This document shows, one piece after another, positions 42,505 to 51,162 of a stretch of DNA of 64,000 nt (within the stretch, counting starts at the first letter, position 1; each line of letters opens with the position of its first letter). The stretch comes from Flavobacteriales bacterium UBA6770 (GTDB taxonomy: Bacteria > Bacteroidota > Bacteroidia > Flavobacteriales_G > Salibacteraceae). Location: assembly GCA_905181875.1 (NCBI GenBank), contig CAJIZH010000006.1, positions 1 to 64,000 on the forward strand, given 5' to 3'. The position numbers and the translations under genes were made by a program. A model generated the notes under the pieces. The model searched no databases. It saw only the letters and a list, made by a program, of their open reading frames with translations, and was not told the DNA's origin.

Positions 42505-42945
42505 TTAGTTATTACCGAATGAAATATCATCACTCAATTCGTTGATGTCATTTGATTGATATGGAAAGAAATCATGCAATTGTTCACCAGCAGATCCAAT
42601 CCCCTTAACAAGTCCGTTGCAAAACTCACCAGATTTAAACTCTTTAAGCATAATGGACTTTGTCTTGTCCCAAAAGTCGTCTGAAACTTTAGCATTAATT
42701 CCTGAATCACCAATGATAGCAAATCGTTTATCTTTTATTGCCAAATAAATCAGAACGCCATTTCTTAAGCGTGTTTTATGCATTTTCAGCATAGAGAATA
42801 CTTGTGCTGCTCGATCTAAGGCGTCATCTTTACAGTGATTTTCTACATGCACTCGTATTTCTCCAGAAGTATTGAGCTCTGCTTTCTCAATTGCAGCTAC
42901 AATTTCATTACGTTCTTCTGAGTTAAAAAAGTTATCTGCGTTCAT
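42505..42945 (-). CDS. TPM-domain protein, short form without signal peptide
   Basis: 146 residues, single TPM domain (EIVAAIEKAELNTSGEIRVHVENHC, NGVLIYLAIKDKRFAIIGDSGIN, SAGEQLHDFFPYQ). The typical bacterial set is lemA followed by two TPM genes of these two sizes. The two TPM genes are adjacent here, but lemA is not present on either side within the window. Presumably cytoplasmic or peripheral to the membrane. First gene of the TPM-TPM-DnaJ group. Confidence 0.82.
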   Translation of the reverse strand: MNADNFFNSEERNEIVAAIEKAELNTSGEIRVHVENHCKDDALDRAAQVFSMLKMHKTRLRNGVLIYLAIKDKRFAIIGDSGINAKVSDDFWDKTKSIMLKEFKSGEFCNGLVKGIGSAGEQLHDFFPYQSNDINELSDDISFGNN

Positions 42946-43111
42946 TGTTTGATTAAAGTTTACAATTGGAACTTCACCGCTTCTTTTGATTAAATCGAAA
43001 TAGAGCTTCTAAAGGACATAGAATTAAACCAATATTTAATTTATGGTAAACATTAAAATATAAGAATTGTAGGTTTCAGCAGAATTATTAAAATCTTTCG
43101 TTTAAAAACAA

Positions 43112-43147
43112 AAAAAATGCCGATTGAATAATCAATCGGCATTTTTG
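43112..43147 (-). terminator. Terminator after htpG
   Basis: ATGCCGATTGA-ataa-TCAATCGGCAT flanked by A and T runs; strong stem of 11 pairs just after the htpG stop codon. Confidence 0.88.
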
Positions 43148-43149
43148 TG

Positions 43150-45045
43150 TTAATCAATCAATTCTACACTTCGCTTAACAAAGCTAGTAAGGTCTTTTCC
43201 TTTCAGAAGACCTTGAGACAGCTTAGCTAAATCAGCAGCTTGCTTAGCCAGTTTTGATTTCTTATCGGAATCTTGTTCCATAAGAATCTTACTAGTAAGT
43301 GGGTGATTGGCGTTTACTATCAAGTTATACATGTCAGGCATATTCCCCATACCCATCATTCCACCGCCACCAGCAGCACTTTGCTCTTTCATACGACGCA
43401 TAAACTCACTTTGAGTAATTAGCATGGGACTATCGTTTTCGCTCAAGTTTTCGACAACAACTGTGTAGGCAGCTTTATCAATTATGCTTTCAATTACTTC
43501 TTTTAAGTCTTTTTCTTGATCTTCTGATAAATTGTGTTTTGCAACTTCTTCTTTAGCCACTAATTTGTCAATGGTGTCAGAATCTACACGTGCAAAGGTT
43601 ACATTTTCTAATTTAGATTCTAACATTTGAACAATGTGAGAAGATAAAGGGCTCGCCATTTCAACTACTTGGTAGCCTTTGTTTTGAGCTGAGTCGATAT
43701 ACGAATGTTGTTCATTGGTGTCAGAAGCGTAAAGAATTACAATCTTCCCATCTTTATCGGTTTGCTTTTCTTTGATTTCTTCTTTGAATTCTTCAATGGT
43801 TTTGTAAGCACCTTCGGTATTTTTTAACAAATAAATACCCTGAGCTTTCTCCATGAATTTTTCTTCGGTAAGCATTCCGTATTCCATGAAAATCTTTACA
43901 TCATCCCATTTTTGCTCAAAATCTGCTCGATCTTTTTTGAACATTGAAGAAAGCTTATCGGCTACTTTTTTAGTAATGTGACCGCTAATTTTCTTAACAT
44001 TTCCGTCAGACTGCAAGTATGATCTAGAAACATTTAAGGGAATATCTGGAGAATCAATTACACCGTGTAATAACGTCAAGAATTCAGGAACGATATCCTC
44101 TACAGAATCAGTAATAAATACTTGATTTGAATACAATTGAATTTTATTCTTCTGCAATTGCAAGTTGTTTGTATTTCCAAGTTTTGGGAAATACAAGATT
44201 CCTGTCAAATTGAATGGGAAATCTACATTCAAGTGAATATTGAACAAAGGCTCTTCAAAAGTCGAAGGATATAACTCACGATAGAAGTTATTGTAATCTT
44301 CAGTTTTTAAATCTGCTGGTTTTTTATTCCAGGCAGGATTTGGATTGTTGATTACATTCTCAACTATTGAATCAATTTTCTTAGGATTCTCTTTTTCGTC
44401 TTTGGCACCAGAAGGGTCATCAATACTTTCGGTTTTAGTTCCAAACTTGATTTCAACAGGTAAGAATTTACAGTATTTATTCAGAATACCAGTAATTCGT
44501 TGTTCTGCCAAAAATTCGCTAGAATCTTCTGCAATGTGCAAGGTGATTTTAGTACCTCTAGTTTCCTTCTTAGATTTTTTGATTTTGAATTCAGTATCAC
44601 CTTTACATTCCCAAAGGACTGCTGGTTCGTCTTTAAACGATTTAGTTTCAACAGATACTTTGTCTGATACCATGAAAGCAGAGTAGAAGCCTAATCCAAA
44701 ATGACCGATTATTTGCTCTGCTTGACCTTCATATTTTTTTACAAATTCTTCTGCTCCAGAAAATGCTACTTGATTCAGGTATTTCTTTACTTCCTCTTCG
44801 GTCATACCTAAACCGTGATCCTCGATAATTATAGTTTTCTCTTTTTCATCAAAAGAAATCTCTATTTTAATATCACCTAATTCTTCTTTGAATTCGCCAA
44901 TCTTTTGGAGGGTCTTTAGTTTTTGGGTTGCATCTACTGCATTCGAAACCAATTCACGAAGAAATATTTCATGATCAGAATACAAGAATTTTTTAATAAT
45001 GGGGAAAATGTTATCCGCTTGAACGTTAATCTTTCCTGTTGCCAT
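43150..45045 (-). CDS. htpG: Molecular chaperone HtpG (Hsp90)
   Basis: ATP-dependent Hsp90 chaperone. 631 residues: N-terminal GHKL ATPase with ELVSNAVDA near residue 34, the DHGLGMT motif near 77, GHFGLGFYSAF near 113, the middle domain with GVIDSPDIPLNVSRSYLQ, and a C-terminal dimer domain with a Gly/Met-rich loop (AGGGGMMGMGNMPDM). Single gene with its own terminator and a sigma-54-like promoter upstream, which would place it under stress control other than the housekeeping sigma factor. Confidence 0.95.
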   Translation of the reverse strand: MATGKINVQADNIFPIIKKFLYSDHEIFLRELVSNAVDATQKLKTLQKIGEFKEELGDIKIEISFDEKEKTIIIEDHGLGMTEEEVKKYLNQVAFSGAEEFVKKYEGQAEQIIGHFGLGFYSAFMVSDKVSVETKSFKDEPAVLWECKGDTEFKIKKSKKETRGTKITLHIAEDSSEFLAEQRITGILNKYCKFLPVEIKFGTKTESIDDPSGAKDEKENPKKIDSIVENVINNPNPAWNKKPADLKTEDYNNFYRELYPSTFEEPLFNIHLNVDFPFNLTGILYFPKLGNTNNLQLQKNKIQLYSNQVFITDSVEDIVPEFLTLLHGVIDSPDIPLNVSRSYLQSDGNVKKISGHITKKVADKLSSMFKKDRADFEQKWDDVKIFMEYGMLTEEKFMEKAQGIYLLKNTEGAYKTIEEFKEEIKEKQTDKDGKIVILYASDTNEQHSYIDSAQNKGYQVVEMASPLSSHIVQMLESKLENVTFARVDSDTIDKLVAKEEVAKHNLSEDQEKDLKEVIESIIDKAAYTVVVENLSENDSPMLITQSEFMRRMKEQSAAGGGGMMGMGNMPDMYNLIVNANHPLTSKILMEQDSDKKSKLAKQAADLAKLSQGLLKGKDLTSFVKRSVELID

Positions 45046-45097
45046 TTTTTCAGTTATTTAGGGTTATTCAATTTGATTTTATATTGATTAGGCTGTT

Positions 45098-45114
45098 TTC
45101 AATGCATGTGCCAA
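45098..45114 (-). promoter_or_regulatory. Sigma-54-like promoter of htpG
   Basis: Minus strand reads TTGGCAC-atgca-TTGA, against the sigma-54 consensus TGGCAC-N5-TTGC. The -24 half is complete, the -12 half has A for C. Start would be near 45088, leaving a leader of about 43 bases. Immediately upstream, CTGCCAAACTGACA (45125-45138, plus strand) may be an activator site. Confidence 0.5.
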
Positions 45115-45224
45115 CGGCTAAAGACTGCCAAACTGACAAAAATTACATTTTTGGTTATTTATAGGGTGAAATTTTAAATCTATTTTTTATCGAGATAGGG
45201 CCGTTCAATCTTAATCGCGGCCAA

Positions 45225-45317
45225 CTATAACCCAACGGGATTACCTGCAAACGCTGCTGATCCATTTACTGCTAAGTTTGATAAAATTAAGGCTAATAAA
45301 GTCAATTCAATTTTCAT
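45225..45317 (-). CDS. Possible 30-residue exported peptide
   Basis: A short frame opening at an ATG and closing at TAG, reading MKIELTLLALILSN then LAVNGSAAFAGNPVGL. It has the charge, hydrophobic core and Ala-x-Ala ending of a signal peptide, leaving only a few residues after cleavage. It could be a genuine tiny peptide, the remnant of a longer secreted protein, or chance. No ribosome-binding site or promoter is clear. Confidence 0.3.
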   Translation of the reverse strand: MKIELTLLALILSNLAVNGSAAFAGNPVGL

Positions 45318-45429
45318 CGAATAAAATTTTATTTATTGGTTTTGAGTAAGGAAGTTTGGGGGCTAATACAAATATCAAATCATTTAAAGTATGTTCTCAT
45401 ATATTATCGTTTTGTAGCATGTTTGTAGG

Positions 45430-46143
45430 ATGAAAAGATTACTTCTCCTTAGCAATTCATCTATTCCTTCAGAGCCCTATTTTAATTGGGGAAAACCATT
45501 CGTTAAGTCCTTTTTAGGAAGCGAAAAAATTAAGGTGCTATTTATACCCTATGCTGGCGTAACAATGTCGTATGATGAATATACTAAGACCGTCTCGGAT
45601 GTTTTTTCGTCCATAGGACATGAAATAGTAGGTATACATGAATATGTAGACCCTAAAAAAGCCATTGAAGAGTGTGAAGCTTTTGCTGTAGGAGGTGGTA
45701 ATACTTTTAGATTATTTCAGCAACTTCAGGAGTTGGATTTGATGGACATCATGAATAATCGAATAAATGCAGGAACGCCGTATATGGGATGGAGCGCTGG
45801 AAGTAATACAACTTGTCCCAATTTATTTACCACTAATGACATGCCTATTGTACAACCGCAGAGTTTTGATGGACTAGGACAAATACCTTTTCAGTTGAAT
45901 GTACATTATAGCAATGCTAGCATTGCTGGACATGGAGGCGAAACTAGAGATACACGTCTAAAAGAATTTAAGGTATTACATCCTGATACCAATTTGATAG
46001 GGCTTAGAGAATGTTCGTTAATTGAAATTAAAGGCGATCGATATTTTCTGAAGGGAAGAGGTAATACTATGAAGCTGTTTCGGAATGATGGAAATCATGA
46101 AGAAATAGGAGAAGGGGAGTTCAATCCTAGTGTTTGGGTTTAA
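45430..46143 (+). CDS. pepE: Dipeptidase E (peptidase S51)
   Basis: 237 residues. An aspartyl dipeptidase cutting Asp-X dipeptides. The nucleophile is Ser122 in YMGWSAGSNTTCP, and the family blocks FAVGGGNTFRLFQQL near residue 85, HYSNASIAGHGGETRDTRL near 158 and GLRECSLIEI near 197 are present. Cytoplasmic, no signal peptide. Starts after the 384-base gap and converges with the large repeat protein gene, overlapping it by four bases. Confidence 0.92.
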   Translation: MKRLLLLSNSSIPSEPYFNWGKPFVKSFLGSEKIKVLFIPYAGVTMSYDEYTKTVSDVFSSIGHEIVGIHEYVDPKKAIEECEAFAVGGGNTFRLFQQLQELDLMDIMNNRINAGTPYMGWSAGSNTTCPNLFTTNDMPIVQPQSFDGLGQIPFQLNVHYSNASIAGHGGETRDTRLKEFKVLHPDTNLIGLRECSLIEIKGDRYFLKGRGNTMKLFRNDGNHEEIGEGEFNPSVWV

Positions 46144-49100
46144 TTAGCTTCTCTGGGGTCTCGAGTTTCGTATTGCCAAATATAGGTTCCAACAGATTCC
46201 CCGTTTTTAAAATAATAAGTTCCTCCCCAATCGTATGAAATACGCTTATACTCGGAACCCATTTTTTCTTTAACGACGATGCGTTTAGTGATTTTTTTTC
46301 GCTCTTCTTGTTTCTCTGTTTCTGTTACTCCCTCAGGGTATGCATTTCCTAACTCGTTTTGATACTTCTTCTTGTCGGTTCTTTCATTTCCACTAATGTT
46401 TTGAGTCTCAAATTTGGCTTGAGGTCTTGGTTTATTTGATTTTAAAGCTAACAGGATCATTCTCAAACGAATTTTTTGTTCTAATGCATCGTGAATTGCT
46501 TGCTTTATTTCTGAATTGGTAGGATCGATTTTAACACCTTCCTTGAATTTTTCAATTGCCGGATCATATTTACCACCTGAAAATAAATCGAAGCCCTCAT
46601 CTAGAATGCGTTCGACTTCTTTTGCTTTTTTAAATTCAGCCTCTTTATTAGAGGAATTACGAGCCTCAATTGCTGCCAAATCATCCAATTGAGATTGAAT
46701 AGCTATTAACCCATTTTCTGCTGCAGCATTGCTTGCGTCTAGCGATAAAACTTTTTCGTATTTACTTTTAGCGAGCCGATAATCACGCTTAATAACCAAT
46801 TTTTTTGCTTCATTTAAATACCTCGCGATTTCTTCTTGACGTTGTCGAGCATTCATTTTATTTCGTTTGTCTTCTTCTGATTTTATCAAATTAGTTACAT
46901 CACTAATTTTGGTTTTGGCCAATGAGTTTTTCGGATCCATTTCAATTACTTTCCGGAATGCTTCAATAGCATCAGCATAGTTTTTATTAGAAACCATTTG
47001 ATCTCCAATTGCAAGTTGACTTGTCACTTTTTGCATAAACTCTTTATTAGCAAACTTAGCAGTAAGCTTTTCTCTACTAGCTTTATCGGTAGCTTCTTTT
47101 GCCAGCTGTTCTTTATTTTGATTGGCAATTTTTGAGTCCATATCAGCAATTTTAGACGTGGCTAGGCTATTAGTATTGTCAATAACCAATACCTCTTGAT
47201 ATTTAGTTCTAGCTTCCGTATAGTTTTTTTGAATCGCTAACTCATCTGCTTGTATAATAAGGTTCTGAATCTGTTGCTCTTTAGCGGCTTTTTTCTGCGC
47301 TATGGCAACTGCTTCTGCAGTGGCAGCTTCTTTTTCTTTCAAGGCATTCGCAGCAGCCTCTTTTGCTCGTTTTTCATCATCAAGCTTAGCCAGTTTTAAA
47401 TCAATGTTGCTAATTTTAGATTTAGCACCGGTGTTATTTGGGTCTAGAGTAATAACTTCATTGTACTTAGATTTTGCAGCATTAAAATCTGCAGCTAATT
47501 CCAGTTTCTCTCCTTGACTCATTATTGAATTGATTTTAGCAATGCGATCGGCTGAGGCTTGCGCCGATTCTGCTGCTGCAAGTTCTTTTGCTTGGGCTAC
47601 TGATAAGGCTTTAGCAGCATTTTCTGCATCTAACTTTTTACTTTTTGTTGCTGAAATTCTTGAAGTTATCTCTGAATTTGAAGGGTCAAGTTCTAAAGCA
47701 GAATTAAAACTAGTCATGGCGGCGTTAAAATTATTCTCTGTCAAGGATAGGTTACCTTTCGTTAATAGAGCCTCAACTTGTTTTCTTGTTTCTTCCTTCT
47801 GTGCTTGACTTTCTGCTGCCTTTGCTGCTTTATCTTTTGCAAGAGATTCTTGCTCTTTAAGAGTTTTTAGTTCTGCCAACTTTGTATTAGCTGCCGCATT
47901 ATTGGGATCGATAGTTAATACTTCGTTAAAGGCAATTTCTGCATTAGAAAAATCATTATTTGCTAATGCATCTATCCCAGAGCTTAGAAGCCTAGCAATT
48001 TTAGCTTCTTTTTCTTTAGTTGCTTTTTCTTCAGCTGCAGCTGTTTCAGCATTCAGCTGTTTTTCTGCTTCAAATGCTTTCTGAGCAGTTTCAATTTCTG
48101 ATTTTGCAGATAGTACGGTTTCACTTGTATTGTCAATGTTTAGTGCATTTTGAATTTTAGTCAATGCAATAGAGTAATTATTTTGATTTGCTTCTTGTTT
48201 GGCAATGACAATAAGTTGGTTAATCTGTTGCTCTTTAGCACTTTTTTCTTTTGCTTCTTTTTCTGCTGAGGCTGCCGCTTCAGCCTCAACTAATTGTGCT
48301 TGAATTTTTCCTTCTAGTTCTGATTTCAGTGTTGCTCCTTCCTTATTATCTGGAAATATTATTAGTGCCTTTGAGACAACTGCCATGGCTCCATTGTAAT
48401 CACTAGTGCTTGTTTTTTGATTGGCTTCAGTAATTAATTCATCGAATTTCTTTTGTTTATCAGCAGCATCAAAAGCGGCCATTTCTTGTTCTTGTTTTTC
48501 CTTCTCTGCATTAGCCAGCCCAGCTAATTTAGCATTCACTGTATTTTTACCAGCTTTGTTTGTTGCAAGAGCATCATTATATTTTAACTCTGCGTTTACG
48601 AAATCTTCCGCGGCTAATGCAGCATCACCTTCTTTAATTAATGAATTGAACTTTTCTATTGCAACAGCTTGTTCTTTAGCAGACCTGCCCCTTTTTGCTT
48701 CTTCGATTAATGATTTTACTTTGTTGTCTGTAGGCAGAACAATAGCAGCTTCATTGAATTTTGCAATTGCCTGGTCGAATTCTTGAGAATTAAGCAATTC
48801 CTCTCCTTCCTTGATTTTCGCTTTGAATTCAGCTTTTACTGCACCTTGTTTCTTTTGCTCTTTTAAATTTTTTGCTTCAGTTATTAATTCAGTGGTTTTG
48901 TTTTCAGTCGGCAATATTTTGTGTGCGACTTCAAAGGACACTATTGCTTCGTCAAATTTCTCTTCTTTCAGAAGTACTTCACCTTTTTTTAGTTCTACTT
49001 CGTATTGCTCACTGATTTCAGCATTTGCTTTTTGCTTTTTCAGTTTTCCAATTTCAAGCAGCATATTATTCGGATGATTTTCTGTTGTAATTATTTTCTT

Positions 49101-50474
49101 TGCTTCATTGTACTTTGCAATAGCTTGGTCAAAGTCTTCCGTCTTTACTAATGCATCAGCTTCTTTTACAAGTGCATCATACTGCGCTCTAATTATACCG
49201 TTTGCTTGAGCTTTTTTACGTATATCGGCTTCCGTAATCATGGTTTTAGGATGGGTCTCGTGCGGCATTAATGACAATGCTTCTTGATATTTCCCTTTGG
49301 CTGCATCAAATTCCTCCCTCTCTAGCATGCCATCAGCGTCTTTTACCAAAGCATCATATTGCTTTCTTAGTTCAGCTTGCGCAGCGGAAACCTTTAACTC
49401 TTCACATTCCTTGATTTTAATTTTCGGATAGGTTTCATGCGGTAAAACACCCATAGCTGCTGCATATTTCTCTTTTGCAGCATCAAATTGACTGTCTTTC
49501 AGAAATTCGTCAGCCTCGGAAACTAGAGCTTCATATTTTGCTTTTGTAGCCTGTTCTTCATTTTGTTTTTTAAGGGTTTCGACTTCCGTGATTTTTGATT
49601 TTGGTGCAGGATCAGTAGGTTTTATTTTCTGTGCATCCTTATAGGCTGCAATAGCTTGATCAAAAGATTTGGCATCAAGCAAAACAGCTGCCTTTGACAT
49701 GGTTGCATCAAACTCTATCTGAACTTTTTCTTGTTCAGCTTTTGCATTCGCATTAGCTTGATTTTTTTTCGCAGTTTCCATTCTGGCATTTGGAATAGGA
49801 TCAGATGGCTTTAAAGATTTTGCTTTTTGGTAAGCGACAATTGCCTTATCAAAAGCATTGTCTTTCAATGCTGCATCTCCCTCATCGAGTGCATTTTTAA
49901 AATCTGCTTCTAATTTCTCTATTGCCTCGGCCTTAGCTTGCTGCTCTTCCAATTGTACCTGAAGTTTTTTAGCTTCTACAATCTGATCAGTAGGGTAGGC
50001 CATTTCGGGATCTATACTTTTCGCTTTTAGATACTCGGAAATAGATTCTGAGTATTTTTTTAAATCAAACAGTTCATCTGCGAAAGCAATTGCCGCGTTA
50101 TACTCCGCTTCAATTTTTGCTTGTTTTTCGGCTTCCTCTGCTTTTCCTTTTTCTTGTTTAGTTAAAACGATTTGCTCCGCTGGATAAGTTTCGAGTGGAC
50201 CCCATTTTTTAGCTTCAGTAAAAGCTTCAATGGCATCATCGTATTTTTTTGATCGTAAATAGGCATCTCCTTTGCGAATGCTCACTTCATAATTTACCTT
50301 ATACTTATCTTCATTTTTAGATGCTTTGGCGGCTGCTTTTTTCTTTTCCTCTTCAGCTTTTAATTCTGCTTCAATAGCATCTAAGATATCAGCCTGTGCA
50401 ACAGCACTTTGCCCTATTAATAGGGTGGTCAGGAAGATACTTAAGTACAATATTTTGGAAAAAAGGCTTAACAT
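46140..50474 (-). CDS. Giant exported TPR-like repeat protein (1444 residues)
   Basis: Signal peptide MLSLFSKILYLSIFLTTLLIGQ, then about eighteen helical units of roughly 65-70 residues, each with a core like FDQAIAKYNEAKKI followed by a Lys/Glu/Ala-rich linker: tetratricopeptide-like hairpins joined by coiled-coil stretches. Early copies end in a phrase with P (LPHETYPKI), later ones in DPNN, so two sub-families exist. The last 80 residues form a different domain with KRIVVKEKMGSEYKR and DWGGTYYFKNG, which I take as a conserved C-terminal cap. Related shorter proteins occur next to ribH in other Bacteroidota; the function is not known. Probably a periplasmic scaffold. Many reverse-strand frames here are shadows. 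Confidence 0.82.
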   Translation of the reverse strand: MLSLFSKILYLSIFLTTLLIGQSAVAQADILDAIEAELKAEEEKKKAAAKASKNEDKYKVNYEVSIRKGDAYLRSKKYDDAIEAFTEAKKWGPLETYPAEQIVLTKQEKGKAEEAEKQAKIEAEYNAAIAFADELFDLKKYSESISEYLKAKSIDPEMAYPTDQIVEAKKLQVQLEEQQAKAEAIEKLEADFKNALDEGDAALKDNAFDKAIVAYQKAKSLKPSDPIPNARMETAKKNQANANAKAEQEKVQIEFDATMSKAAVLLDAKSFDQAIAAYKDAQKIKPTDPAPKSKITEVETLKKQNEEQATKAKYEALVSEADEFLKDSQFDAAKEKYAAAMGVLPHETYPKIKIKECEELKVSAAQAELRKQYDALVKDADGMLEREEFDAAKGKYQEALSLMPHETHPKTMITEADIRKKAQANGIIRAQYDALVKEADALVKTEDFDQAIAKYNEAKKIITTENHPNNMLLEIGKLKKQKANAEISEQYEVELKKGEVLLKEEKFDEAIVSFEVAHKILPTENKTTELITEAKNLKEQKKQGAVKAEFKAKIKEGEELLNSQEFDQAIAKFNEAAIVLPTDNKVKSLIEEAKRGRSAKEQAVAIEKFNSLIKEGDAALAAEDFVNAELKYNDALATNKAGKNTVNAKLAGLANAEKEKQEQEMAAFDAADKQKKFDELITEANQKTSTSDYNGAMAVVSKALIIFPDNKEGATLKSELEGKIQAQLVEAEAAASAEKEAKEKSAKEQQINQLIVIAKQEANQNNYSIALTKIQNALNIDNTSETVLSAKSEIETAQKAFEAEKQLNAETAAAEEKATKEKEAKIARLLSSGIDALANNDFSNAEIAFNEVLTIDPNNAAANTKLAELKTLKEQESLAKDKAAKAAESQAQKEETRKQVEALLTKGNLSLTENNFNAAMTSFNSALELDPSNSEITSRISATKSKKLDAENAAKALSVAQAKELAAAESAQASADRIAKINSIMSQGEKLELAADFNAAKSKYNEVITLDPNNTGAKSKISNIDLKLAKLDDEKRAKEAAANALKEKEAATAEAVAIAQKKAAKEQQIQNLIIQADELAIQKNYTEARTKYQEVLVIDNTNSLATSKIADMDSKIANQNKEQLAKEATDKASREKLTAKFANKEFMQKVTSQLAIGDQMVSNKNYADAIEAFRKVIEMDPKNSLAKTKISDVTNLIKSEEDKRNKMNARQRQEEIARYLNEAKKLVIKRDYRLAKSKYEKVLSLDASNAAAENGLIAIQSQLDDLAAIEARNSSNKEAEFKKAKEVERILDEGFDLFSGGKYDPAIEKFKEGVKIDPTNSEIKQAIHDALEQKIRLRMILLALKSNKPRPQAKFETQNISGNERTDKKKYQNELGNAYPEGVTETEKQEERKKITKRIVVKEKMGSEYKRISYDWGGTYYFKNGESVGTYIWQYETRDPREAN

Positions 50475-50613
50475 TTAGCTTATCAAAGTCTTAAAAAAGT
50501 CAGAAAAGCGAATATAGTAATTTCAGTGTATGGCTTGTAGCTCTCTGCTTTGATGTTTGTTATGGTTCATTAAAAAAACAGGAATTCGCGCCAGTAATAA
50601 AAGCGGATAGATC

Positions 50614-51093
50614 TTATCGAAAATCCGACATTTTTAATGCAGTAATGGCAGCTTCGTCGCCTTTATTTCCGTGTTTTCCTCCAGATCTAGCACGACTTTG
50701 TTCAATGTTATTATCTGTAAGTACACAAAAAATTACAGGTTTATTATAATTCAGTCCGACATCCTTTATGCCTTGCGCTGCAGCCTCACAGACGAAAGTA
50801 AAGTGTTCGGTTTCGCCACGAATAACGCTACCTATGCAAATAACTGCATCATAGTTTTTGTCTTCTAAACAAAACTGCGCTCCCAGCGGCAACTCATAGG
50901 TTCCTGGAACATATTTTACATCAATATTTTTTTCATTGACGCCATGTTTCACTAAAGTATCATAAGCGCCTTTAGCAAGGGCAGAGGTAATTTCTGCGTT
51001 CCATTCAGCGATTAGAATTGCCATTTTAAAATCCTTTCCGTTCGGAACCTTACTTGCGTCGTAATCTGATAAATTATTATTTATTGTGGCCAT
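50614..51093 (-). CDS. ribH: 6,7-dimethyl-8-ribityllumazine synthase
   Basis: Penultimate step of riboflavin synthesis, joining 5-amino-6-ribitylaminouracil and a four-carbon phosphate. The ATG at 51093 gives 159 residues starting MATINNNLS; an upstream start at 51114 would lie inside the preceding terminator. Motifs: AEWNAEITSALAKGA near residue 27, YVPGTYELPLGAQ near 54, GSVIRGETEHFTFVCEAAAQGI near 82 with the catalytic His, and FCVLTDNNIEQSRARSGG near 112. Confidence 0.93.
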   Translation of the reverse strand: MATINNNLSDYDASKVPNGKDFKMAILIAEWNAEITSALAKGAYDTLVKHGVNEKNIDVKYVPGTYELPLGAQFCLEDKNYDAVICIGSVIRGETEHFTFVCEAAAQGIKDVGLNYNKPVIFCVLTDNNIEQSRARSGGKHGNKGDEAAITALKMSDFR

Positions 51094-51100
51094 ATTTTCA

Positions 51101-51135
51101 AAAAAAAATCCCAATCTGAAGATTCAGATTGGGAT
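51101..51135 (-). terminator. Intrinsic terminator between the YfgM-like gene and ribH
   Basis: TCCCAATCTGAA-ga-TTCAGATTGGGA, a 12-pair perfect stem, followed on the minus strand by a run of eight T. It lies only eight bases before the ribH start codon. Confidence 0.88.
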
Positions 51136-51162
51136 CAAAATTATAATATCTTTTTCGCTAGT

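Larger units (their letters stand above)
45046..45429. other. 384-base intergenic region between htpG and pepE
   Basis: Contains the htpG control region (about 45085-45140) and a possible 30-codon frame with a signal-peptide-like sequence at 45225-45317. The rest shows nothing I can name. Confidence 0.5.

Noticed and set aside
46140-50474. Several long plus-strand frames rich in Ser, Ala and Phe
   Set aside because: They are reverse-complement shadows of Lys/Glu/Ala-rich repeats of the large protein.
51094-51114. Longer ribH start (MGFFFEN)
   Set aside because: Encoded inside the terminator; the family start fits MATINN.
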